Positions 1-5,124 of a stretch of 5,124 nucleotides of DNA are shown one piece after another. Positions within the stretch are counted from its first letter, which is position 1, and the number at the start of each line of letters is the position of its first letter. The notes under the pieces are model-generated. The model was not told the origin of the DNA and ran no database searches. It saw only the letters and a program-made list of their open reading frames with translations. The stretch is from positions 1 through 5,124 of the forward strand of contig JANYBF010000063.1 of NCBI GenBank assembly GCA_025360895.1, read 5' to 3'. This DNA comes from Verrucomicrobiota bacterium. GTDB lineage: Bacteria; Verrucomicrobiota; Verrucomicrobiia; Limisphaerales; JADLHS01. The translations under genes and the position numbers were made by a program.

Positions 1-1
1 A

Positions 2-523
2 ACACCCACTCCCAAGATTGCCATCATCATGGGCAGCGATTCCGATTGGCCCACGCTCAAACCCGCCGCCGAGGCTTGCGCGGAGTTTGGCTTGCCCTGC
101 GAGGTGCGCGTCGTTTCGGCGCACCGCACCCCGTTGGACATGGTGCGGTTCGCGCGCACGGCGCACCGGCGCGGCCTGCGGGTCATCATCGCCGGCGCGG
201 GCGGCGCGGCGCATTTGCCCGGCATGGTCGCGAGTCTCACGCCCCTCCCCGTGATCGGGGTGCCGGTGGAAAGCAAAACGCTCAAGGGCCTGGATTCGCT
301 GCTGTCCATCGTCCAGATGCCCGGGGGCGTTCCCGTCGCGACGGTCGCCATCGGTGGCGGCCGCAACGCCGGCCTGCTCGCGGTTCAGATCCTGGCGGCA
401 AGTGATCCCGTGCTGCGCGAGCAGGTGATGAGCTTCAAACGCAAGCTGGCCGCCGAATCACGCCGCAAGGACCGGCGGCTCCAAGCCGAGCTGGCGAGCT
501 GCCGTCGCGGGGCCATAGAGTAA
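2..523 (+). CDS. purE: N5-carboxyaminoimidazole ribonucleotide mutase PurE (5' end missing)
   Basis: PurE converts N5-CAIR to 4-carboxy-AIR in cytosolic de novo purine synthesis, after the bicarbonate-consuming PurK step. The visible 173 residues cover almost the whole class I enzyme. Counting from the first visible codon, GSDSDW at 11-16 binds phosphate and substrate, SAHRTP at 39-44 carries the family's catalytic histidine, AGAGGAAHLPGM at 64-75 and the SIVQMPGGVPV stretch at about 102-112 complete the active site. The frame is open to the window edge and the codons before the ATG at 29 encode PKIAII, the usual first beta strand, so that ATG is internal and the true start lies a few codons upstream. 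The C-terminus carries a basic, Lys/Arg-rich helix (about residues 137-170) ending in an unremarkable tail. A purK partner may lie upstream, but that cannot be seen. Identity is secure; only the start is unknown. Confidence 0.96.
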   Translation, partial: TPTPKIAIIMGSDSDWPTLKPAAEACAEFGLPCEVRVVSAHRTPLDMVRFARTAHRRGLRVIIAGAGGAAHLPGMVASLTPLPVIGVPVESKTLKGLDSLLSIVQMPGGVPVATVAIGGGRNAGLLAVQILAASDPVLREQVMSFKRKLAAESRRKDRRLQAELASCRRGAIE

Positions 524-550
524 GAACATGAAACGACGGTGAACCAACAC

Positions 551-708
551 GGCGGTAATTTGGGCGGCACGCCTTGTGAGTCTAGATGCGTCGGTTTGGG
601 CTTTTTCCCCGGAGGTCTATTTCTCGGGGGAAGCCGTTCGCCACCCTCGTCCGCGAGACCCGGCGCGGGGAAACGCGCACCGTCAAGCAAGGCGAAGGTT
701 CTACCGCC
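551..708 (+). ncRNA. Candidate structured RNA with 6S-like rod architecture
   Basis: This is seen directly as nested complementarity in the gap after purE. An outer helix pairs GGCGGTA (551-557) with TACCGCC (702-708). A second pairs CGCCTTG (570-576) with CAAGGCG (688-694). A third pairs GTCT (580-583) with AGAC (656-659) and TGCG (587-590) with CGCG (652-655, one G-U). An apical hairpin pairs 599-604 and 607-611 with 625-635, with a two-base bulge and a 13-base loop. A side hairpin, GCGCG/CGCGC with loop GGGAAA (663-678), sits on the 3' side of an internal loop. A rod of about 160-180 bases with complementary ends and a 3'-side hairpin is the general shape of 6S RNA, the RNA polymerase decoy; as I recall, cyanobacterial 6S RNA lies next to purK. 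I do not recognise a conserved 6S primary sequence. It could instead be a leader of the downstream operon, or lie on the other strand, since the helices exist on both. The ends are approximate. Confidence 0.4.
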
Positions 709-731
709 CCTTATGCGGGCCGGCGTGACCG

Positions 732-760
732 ATGACAGTTCGGTTAATCCGAAAGATAGC
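732..760 (+). promoter_or_regulatory. Weak sigma70-type promoter candidate before the carbonic anhydrase operon
   Basis: ATGACA at 732-737 matches five of six bases of the -35 consensus and lies 17 bases before GATAGC (755-760), a poor -10 with three matches; TAGCAT at 757-762 is an alternative at 19-base spacing. Transcription would begin near 767, giving a leader of about 45 bases. A 5-bp perfect hairpin, TTCGG-TTAAT-CCGAA (739-753), falls in the spacer and could be an operator-like palindrome. This would make the operon independent of purE and of the upstream RNA candidate. The call rests on consensus matching only. Confidence 0.22.
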
Positions 761-811
761 ATAGGAATCGCGACATTGTGGATGACGGAAAATTGCCCAA
801 CCTACCCTTTC

Positions 812-1576
812 ATGAAGATGAACTCATTCTCTGCAACCATTGGATCACTAATCATCGCCGCCGCGCTCACGAGCGGTTGCGCCACTTCGAAAAACGCGAC
901 TTGCTCCAGCCCGGCGAAGTCGCACTGCGGGCTCAAAGGTGACGCGCCCGCCGTTTCCCTGACGGCTCCGCCCACTCAAGCGGTTCAGCAGGCAATGACC
1001 CCGGCGGAAGCGCTCGCTTCGCTCAAGTCGGGCAATGCGCGGTTCGTGGCTGGCAAGCCCGCGCATCGAGACTTGACGGCCGAACGCGCTGCGACCGCTG
1101 CGGGCCAATATCCGTTGGCCGTTGTGTTGAGTTGCATTGACTCGCGGACTTCCAGCGAATTGATCTTTGACCAGGGCATCGGCGACAGCTTCAATGCTCG
1201 CATCGCGGGCAATGTTTTGAACGACGACATCCTCGGCAGCATGGAATTCGCGTGCAAAGCCGCCGGAGCGAAGTTGATCGCCGTGGTCGGGCACACCAAG
1301 TGCGGCGCGGTCAAAGGCGCTTGCGCGGGTGTTGAAATGGGCAACCTCACCGGCTTGCTCGCCAAAATCAAGCCCGCCGAATCCGCCGTGCCGGCCTCAG
1401 ATGACAAGGGCAGTTATACCCACGTTGACGCCGTCGCCCAGGAGAATGTGAGACTCGTCATGGTGCAGATAAAGGAACGCAGTCCGATTCTGGCCGGGTT
1501 GATTCGTGAAGGCAAGGTTGGCTTGGTCGGCGGCATGTATGACCTCGAATCCGGCAAGGTGAAGTTCCTCGAATAA
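812..1576 (+). CDS. Exported beta-class carbonic anhydrase, probable lipoprotein
   Basis: This zinc enzyme interconverts CO2 and bicarbonate. From the ATG at 812 it has 254 residues. Residues 1-22 form a signal peptide: a lysine at 2, a hydrophobic core (about 8-19), then LTSGC with Cys23 as a plausible lipid-anchor site, although Thr rather than Leu at position -3 makes the lipobox imperfect. A Ser/Ala/Pro-rich linker with further cysteines at 31 and 39 follows. The catalytic domain begins near 62 (MTPAEALASLKSGNARF). It holds CIDSR at 108-112 and HTKC at 161-164, which supply the beta-class ligands Cys108, His161 and Cys164 and the Asp110-Arg112 dyad, and ends with GGMYDLESGKV. The frame stays open upstream to a GTG at 539, but that extension would bury the signal peptide and overlap the RNA candidate. 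ATGs at 782 and 818 are less likely or near-equivalent starts. No Shine-Dalgarno is evident. It stops 9 bp before sbtA, so the two are almost certainly co-transcribed. Export would place bicarbonate production outside the membrane, upstream of SbtA. Confidence 0.92.
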   Translation: MKMNSFSATIGSLIIAAALTSGCATSKNATCSSPAKSHCGLKGDAPAVSLTAPPTQAVQQAMTPAEALASLKSGNARFVAGKPAHRDLTAERAATAAGQYPLAVVLSCIDSRTSSELIFDQGIGDSFNARIAGNVLNDDILGSMEFACKAAGAKLIAVVGHTKCGAVKGACAGVEMGNLTGLLAKIKPAESAVPASDDKGSYTHVDAVAQENVRLVMVQIKERSPILAGLIREGKVGLVGGMYDLESGKVKFLE

Positions 1577-1585
1577 TCCGCTGCG

Positions 1586-2566
1586 ATGTCCATCCTCGAT
1601 GCCATTCAGGCCAACCTGCTGTCCCCCGCAGTCCTGTTCTTCGCGCTCGGCCTCATCGCCGCGCTCACGAAGAGCGACCTGAAATTTCCCGAGCCGCTCT
1701 ACGTCGCGCTCACGATTTATCTGCTCGTGGCCATCGGCTTCAAAGGCGGCGTGGCCATCGCCGAGGCCGGGTTGGCGAAAGTGTGGCTGCCCGCGTGCGC
1801 GGCGATGCTGCTGGGCGCGCTCATTCCGTTATGGACGTATCCCGTGCTGCGGTTCGGCGGAAAATTTCCCGCCGTGGACGCCGCCGCCATCGCCGCGCAC
1901 TACGGCTCGGTGAGCGCCGTCACGTTCATCGCCGCCACGAACTATCTCAAGGCCGTGAACCAGCCGTTCGAGAACTACGCGACCGCGTTCCTAGCCGTGA
2001 TGGAATCACCCGCAATCCTTGTCGGAGTGGTGCTGGGCAAACTCGCCACCAGCAAGAGCGGCGCGCGCGACATGACCTCACTGAAAGCTGCGATGCACGA
2101 GGCGCTGTTCGGGCGCAGCATCTTTCTGCTCGTCGGCGCACTGGTGGTGGGATGGCTGTGCGGCAAACCCGGCATGGCGAAGGTCGAGGCATTCTTCGTC
2201 ACGCCCTTCCAAGGTGTGCTTGCGTTATTCCTGCTCGAAATGGGCATGGTCGCGGGGCGGCGCTTGGAGGATTTGAAAAAGGTCGGCCCGTTCCTGCTCG
2301 CGTTCGGCATCGTGATGCCACTGTTGCATGGCTGCCTCGGCGTGTGGTTGGGCAAACTCACCGGCCTTGAACTCGGCGGCGCGATCTTGATGGGCGTGTT
2401 GGCGGCGAGCGCCAGTTATATCGCCGCACCGGCGGCCATCCGTATGTCTTTGCCTGACGCGAACCCGACGTTTTACCTCACGTCCTCGCTCGCGGTGACG
2501 TTTCCCTTCAACATCGCGCTTGGCATCCCGATCTACTTCGAGGTCGCTCGCTGGCTTTACTCCTGA
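1586..2566 (+). CDS. sbtA: Sodium-dependent bicarbonate transporter SbtA
   Basis: This inner-membrane protein of the SbtA family (formerly DUF897) imports bicarbonate with sodium. Its 326 residues make about ten hydrophobic segments (roughly 12-28, 38-58, 66-88, 101-118, 133-152, 176-192, 207-224, 235-255, 263-282, 297-317) in two halves, matching the family's inverted repeat. The two conserved signatures are present: AHYGSVSAVTF at 104-114 in the first half and GVLAASASYIAAPAAIR at 270-286 in the second, followed by PDANPTFYLTSSLAVTFPFN; in the family these regions line the bicarbonate and sodium sites. The central cytoplasmic loop between the halves (about 153-174, basic) is short, which largely explains why the protein is smaller than cyanobacterial SbtA at about 370 residues. 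The ATG at 1586 follows the carbonic anhydrase stop by 9 bp, with no clear Shine-Dalgarno, and opens with a typical family N-terminus (LLSPAVLFFALG). The regulator gene follows 12 bp downstream. Confidence 0.93.
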   Translation: MSILDAIQANLLSPAVLFFALGLIAALTKSDLKFPEPLYVALTIYLLVAIGFKGGVAIAEAGLAKVWLPACAAMLLGALIPLWTYPVLRFGGKFPAVDAAAIAAHYGSVSAVTFIAATNYLKAVNQPFENYATAFLAVMESPAILVGVVLGKLATSKSGARDMTSLKAAMHEALFGRSIFLLVGALVVGWLCGKPGMAKVEAFFVTPFQGVLALFLLEMGMVAGRRLEDLKKVGPFLLAFGIVMPLLHGCLGVWLGKLTGLELGGAILMGVLAASASYIAAPAAIRMSLPDANPTFYLTSSLAVTFPFNIALGIPIYFEVARWLYS

Positions 2567-2578
2567 AATATTTTTGCC

Positions 2579-2881
2579 ATGAACCTGCATCCGATGAAAC
2601 TGGTCACAATCGTCTGCGAAGCCTACGCGCAGGACGCCGTCACGAAACTTCTGCGCGACACCGGCGCGCACGGCTGGACGAGCTTCGCGGTCGAGGGCGA
2701 CGGCTCACAAGGCAAACGCCCCGCCGACATCCGCGAGTTCGCCAACGTGCAGATCGAAGTCGTGTTGCAACCGGAAACCGCCACGCGCCTGCTCGAACGC
2801 CTCGCGACAGATTTCTTCCCGCGCTACGCGATGATCGCCTTCGAGTCCAACGTGCGCGTGCTACGCCGCGACAAGTTCTGA
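2579..2881 (+). CDS. sbtB: PII-like bicarbonate-transport regulator SbtB
   Basis: SbtB is a trimeric PII-superfamily protein that binds adenine nucleotides and docks on the cytoplasmic face of SbtA to control uptake. The 100 residues follow the PII-like ferredoxin fold: first strand KLVTIVCEA (7-15), helix to about 28, GAHGWTSF (29-36), a T-loop region about 38-56 containing GDGSQGKRP (resembling the GKGSRNVRS stretch of cyanobacterial SbtB), strand NVQIEVVL (56-63), helix TATRLLERLATDFF, and final strand AMIAFESNVRVL. It ends at RRDKF, so the cyanobacterial C-terminal extension with the CGPxGC redox motif is absent. Start choice is between the ATG at 2579 and the one at 2594 (MKLVTIV); the second begins exactly where the fold begins, and neither has a clear Shine-Dalgarno. 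Position 12 bp after sbtA supports the assignment strongly. Confidence 0.88.
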   Translation: MNLHPMKLVTIVCEAYAQDAVTKLLRDTGAHGWTSFAVEGDGSQGKRPADIREFANVQIEVVLQPETATRLLERLATDFFPRYAMIAFESNVRVLRRDKF

Positions 2882-3061
2882 TCCGCCGGAATGACAACAA
2901 AATAGGCGCATCCGGAAATGTCGTGTCAACCGCGATGGACGCCCACTCAAGATCGGGCTGGGCATGGGGCTGTCGCTCGCGGGCGTGATCGTACTAATTC
3001 TGACGACGAGCATTATGGGTCGCTGCTCAACCCCAGGGCCACAACACGCCCAGTGGCAGCC
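2882..3061 (+). other. Non-coding gap with an isolated hydrophobic reading stretch
   Basis: No convincing gene is seen here. A short imperfect repeat follows the sbtB stop: ATCCGCCGGAATG at 2882-2894 and ATCCGGAAATG at 2910-2920. No terminator with a U-tract was found. Between about 2946 and 3020 one frame reads LKIGLGMGLSLAGVIVLIL and onward to MGR, which looks like the start of a membrane segment (possible ATG at 2964). It then runs out of frame behind the next gene remnant and loses protein character. It may be the decayed N-terminus of a small membrane protein or chance. Confidence 0.3.
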
Positions 3062-3271
3062 ATGCTCCCGACCCGACCCGACGTGGAAAAAATATTCGTT
3101 GCCATCATCGGTGGCACGAAGTTGTCGGTGTGCGCGGCTTCGCTGGTGTTGCCGGGGCGGGGAGTGCCCGTCGTGGCCGTAGGGCTGGCGCTGCGGGCAA
3201 CGGAATTTTTCCGGGCCCGCCGGGCCTGGTGCAACGCCAAGCGTGCTGCGGCAAAAGAAGAATCTCCATGA
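3062..3271 (+). pseudogene. Probable decayed PGPGW-type small membrane protein
   Basis: From the ATG at 3062 the frame encodes 69 residues: a polar start, a hydrophobic segment (VEKIFVAIIGGTKLSVCAAS), then LVLPGRGVPVVAVGLALRATEF, FRARRAW and a basic tail ending KEESP. This order closely follows the PGPGW family of small membrane proteins, whose typical core reads like LIVLPGPGWLVIALGLAILATEF followed by WARR. Charged residues interrupt what should be membrane helix: Lys in GGTKLS, Arg replacing the second Pro of PGPG, and Arg in LALRATEF, the last two explicable by single base changes. Together with the lack of a convincing start region, this suggests a gene losing function, although the frame is still open; a divergent working gene is the alternative. 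An open frame in the same phase continues upstream to 2918 but has no membrane-protein character. The family's function is unknown. Confidence 0.5.
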
Positions 3272-3278
3272 ACATTTG

Positions 3279-3306
3279 TTGATTTCTGCGCGCAGGTTTT
3301 TATAGT
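3279..3306 (+). promoter_or_regulatory. Sigma70-type promoter candidate for speA
   Basis: TTGATT at 3279-3284 matches four of six -35 bases and is followed after 16 bases by TATAGT at 3301-3306, which matches five of six -10 bases. The region is more AT-rich than its surroundings. Transcription would start near 3313, leaving a leader of about 17 bases before the speA ATG, with only a weak GAAG (3318-3321) as a ribosome-binding element. TTGTTG at 3276-3281 is an alternative -35 at 19-base spacing. Confidence 0.4.
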
Positions 3307-3329
3307 GCGCTCGGTTTGAAGCCATCACG

Positions 3330-5124
3330 ATGAGTAATTCCTCTGACGCCACGCCGCTGTGGGACACCCAAGCGGCGCGCAACCTCTATAACATCCACCG
3401 CTGGGGTGCGAATTATTTCGACATCAACGATGCCGGGCATGTCATCGCCAAACCCCTGCAAGATGCGGGCACGGCGGTGGACATCACCGATGTGATCGAG
3501 GAGGCGAAGAGTCGTGGATTGAAGTTTCCGGTGCTGATCCGGTTTCAGGACATCCTACGCAATCGCGTGGAAACCATCAACCTGGCCTTCCGCAATTCCA
3601 TCACTGAGTTCAATTACCAAGGCAAGTACCGCGGCGTGTTCCCCATCAAAGTGAACCAACTGCGCGAAGTGGTGGAGGAAATTCTCGACGCGGGCAAGCC
3701 GTTCGACTTCGGCCTCGAAGTGGGCAGCAAGCCGGAATTGTTCGCCGGACTGGCGCTCCAGAACCAGCTGGGCAGCCTGATCATTTGCAACGGCTACAAG
3801 GATTCCGAGTTCATCAAGATGGCGTTGCTCGGCACGAAGCTGGGCAAGAAGGTCATCATGGTCGTGGAGAAACTGGAGGAACTGCGGCAGATCATCGCGG
3901 TGTCCAAGCAACTCGGGGTCGAACCGCTGGTGGGCATTCGGGCGCGGCTGCTGAGTAAAGGCGCCGGCAAGTGGGCCGAGAGCGGCGGGGAAAACGCCAA
4001 GTTCGGCCTGAGCACGGCGGAACTGTTGGCGGCGACAGAAATGTTGAAAGCCGAAAACCTGGGGCACTGCCTGAAGCTGATCCACTTTCACATCGGCTCG
4101 CAGGTGCCAGACATTCTCACGGTGAAAAAAGCGGTGCAGGAGGCGTCGCGGTTTTACGCGAAGCTGGTCAAGATGGGTTTTGCGATTGAGTTCATGGATG
4201 TCGGCGGTGGTCTCGGTGTGGACTACGACGGCTCGCGCAGCGCGTTTGATAGCTCGACAAATTATTCATTGCAGGAATACACAAACGACATCGTTTATTA
4301 CATCGCCGACGTGTGCAACGCGGAGAAGGTTCGCCATCCCGACATCATCAGCGAAAGCGGACGCGCCATCGTCGCGCATCACAGCGTGCTGGTCGTGGAA
4401 GTGTTTGGCGCGATTGAAAAAGTCCGCGAGGGCGACGCATTTCAATATGGCGACAGCGAGCATCCGCTGGTGAAAGAGCTGCTCGACATCAAAAAGAATT
4501 TCGCGAAGCTCAATAAACTCGAAGCTTTTCATGACGCGCAAGAACGCAAGGAAGACGCGCATAATATGTTCACGCTCGGCGTCATGGAACTGACGGACAA
4601 AGCGCGCATCGAAAATCTTTATTGGGAAATCAGCCGCGAAGTCGTCGAGAGCTTCAAAGGCCAGGCTTACATTCCCGAAGAAATTCTCAAACTGGAAGAT
4701 TCGCTCGCCGATCAATACCTCTGCAATTTTTCCGTGTTCCAATCGCTGCTGGATCACTGGGCACTCGGACAATTATTTCCCATCATGCCCCTCTCGCGGC
4801 TCAACGAAAAACCCACGCGCGAAGGCACGTTGGTTGACATCACCTGCGATTCTGACGGCGCGATCAACAAGTTCATTGATCTCCGCGACGTGCGCGACAC
4901 GTTGCCGCTGCACTCACTGAACTCGAACGGTGACGGCAAGGTGGAGCCGTATTATCTCGGATTTTTTCTGATGGGCGCGTATCAGGACATCATGGGCGAT
5001 TTGCACAATCTTTTCGGTCGCGTGAATGAAGTCCACGTCTTCCTCGAACCTGACGAGCCGACCGGCTATTACATCGAGGAAGTCATCGAGGGCGACACCA
5101 TCATCCACTCGCTCACCGCCGTGC
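3330..5124 (+). CDS. speA: Biosynthetic arginine decarboxylase SpeA (3' end missing)
   Basis: This PLP-dependent, fold III cytosolic enzyme decarboxylates arginine to agmatine, the first step of the agmatine route to putrescine and polyamines. The 598 visible codons run to the window edge without a stop; family members are usually about 630-660 residues, so only the extreme C-terminus is missing. The start at 3330 gives the usual N-terminus (WDTQAARNLYNIHRWGANYFDIN, residues 11-33). GVFPIKVNQ at 102-110 carries the PLP-binding Lys107. HFHIGSQ (252-258), DVGGGLGVDYDGS (290-302) and SESGRAIVAHHS (341-352) form the rest of the PLP and barrel signature. ITCDSDG (Cys506) begins the second active-site segment, and GDLHNLFG (556-563) sits near the visible end. 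A family-specific helical insert lies around residues 375-470 (EHPLVKELLDIKKNF through YWEISREV). No frameshift or missing catalytic residue was seen. It is preceded by its own promoter candidate and is not obviously linked to the bicarbonate operon. Confidence 0.96.
   Translation, partial: MSNSSDATPLWDTQAARNLYNIHRWGANYFDINDAGHVIAKPLQDAGTAVDITDVIEEAKSRGLKFPVLIRFQDILRNRVETINLAFRNSITEFNYQGKYRGVFPIKVNQLREVVEEILDAGKPFDFGLEVGSKPELFAGLALQNQLGSLIICNGYKDSEFIKMALLGTKLGKKVIMVVEKLEELRQIIAVSKQLGVEPLVGIRARLLSKGAGKWAESGGENAKFGLSTAELLAATEMLKAENLGHCLKLIHFHIGSQVPDILTVKKAVQEASRFYAKLVKMGFAIEFMDVGGGLGVDYDGSRSAFDSSTNYSLQEYTNDIVYYIADVCNAEKVRHPDIISESGRAIVAHHSVLVVEVFGAIEKVREGDAFQYGDSEHPLVKELLDIKKNFAKLNKLEAFHDAQERKEDAHNMFTLGVMELTDKARIENLYWEISREVVESFKGQAYIPEEILKLEDSLADQYLCNFSVFQSLLDHWALGQLFPIMPLSRLNEKPTREGTLVDITCDSDGAINKFIDLRDVRDTLPLHSLNSNGDGKVEPYYLGFFLMGAYQDIMGDLHNLFGRVNEVHVFLEPDEPTGYYIEEVIEGDTIIHSLTAV

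Noticed and set aside
18..405. Two overlapping + strand open frames within purE
   Set aside because: They are Arg/Ala/Pro-rich shadows of the well-conserved purE frame.
646..657. Local hairpin CTCG-TCCG-CGAG
   Set aside because: Four pairs only and mutually exclusive with the longer helix 580-590/652-659; kept as an alternative fold, not a feature.
704..720. Possible terminator hairpin CCGC/GCGG or GCCC/GGGC after the RNA candidate
   Set aside because: Only 4 bp, no following U-tract, and it competes with the outer helix of the RNA.
539..811. In-frame extension of the carbonic anhydrase back to a GTG at 539
   Set aside because: It reads as low-complexity Gly/Pro/Arg sequence with no domain, would place the clear signal peptide at residue 92 onward, and overlaps the structured RNA candidate.
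524..811. tRNA, SRP RNA or tmRNA in the gap after purE
   Set aside because: No cloverleaf or T-arm consensus, no SRP apical GGAAG-type motif and no tmRNA end signature was found on either strand.
848..1407. Antisense open frames across the carbonic anhydrase gene
   Set aside because: No recognisable domain; the sense strand carries all catalytic motifs of the enzyme.
2861..3382. 173-codon antisense open frame across the gap before speA
   Set aside because: It overlaps the ends of both sbtB and speA and has no domain character; the + strand PGPGW match explains the region better.
3555..4091. 178-codon antisense open frame inside speA
   Set aside because: Gln/His/Leu-rich composition typical of an antisense shadow; speA motifs including the PLP lysine lie on the + strand.
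4266..4772. 168-codon antisense open frame inside speA
   Set aside because: Shadow of the uninterrupted speA frame, without a recognisable family.

Overview
The window reads as a moderately GC-rich bacterial chromosome segment, with all protein genes on the + strand. The protein families (class I PurE, a beta-carbonic anhydrase with a lipoprotein leader, SbtA/SbtB, a PGPGW-like membrane protein remnant, biosynthetic SpeA) and the lack of clear Shine-Dalgarno sequences before most starts fit the PVC group. A Verrucomicrobiota member is my best guess, but this is inference only.

Layout. (1) 2-523 is the 3' part of purE; its start lies just upstream of the window. (2) 524-811 is a non-coding gap. 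It holds nested long-range complementary segments (about 551-708) that fold into a rod with a side hairpin, which resembles 6S RNA, followed by a small hairpin and a weak promoter. (3) 812-2881 is a tight three-gene unit: an exported, probably lipid-anchored beta-carbonic anhydrase, the sodium-dependent bicarbonate transporter SbtA, and its PII-like regulator SbtB, spaced 9 and 12 bp apart. (4) 2882-3329 is a mostly non-coding gap with a damaged-looking PGPGW-type membrane protein gene (3062-3271) and an isolated hydrophobic stretch just before it. (5) 3330 to the window end is biosynthetic arginine decarboxylase speA, open at its 3' end.

How it works together. The central unit looks like an inorganic-carbon uptake module. 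The carbonic anhydrase would convert CO2 to bicarbonate outside the cytoplasm, SbtA would import bicarbonate with sodium, and SbtB would gate SbtA according to adenine nucleotides. This layout is best known from cyanobacterial carbon concentration, but nothing in the window suggests CO2 fixation. Purine synthesis consumes bicarbonate at the PurK step just before PurE, so the purE neighbourhood is suggestive, though it may be coincidence. The main points for a second look are the exported CA-SbtA-SbtB arrangement, the SbtB lacking the cyanobacterial C-terminal redox loop, the 6S-like RNA candidate, and the decayed PGPGW gene.
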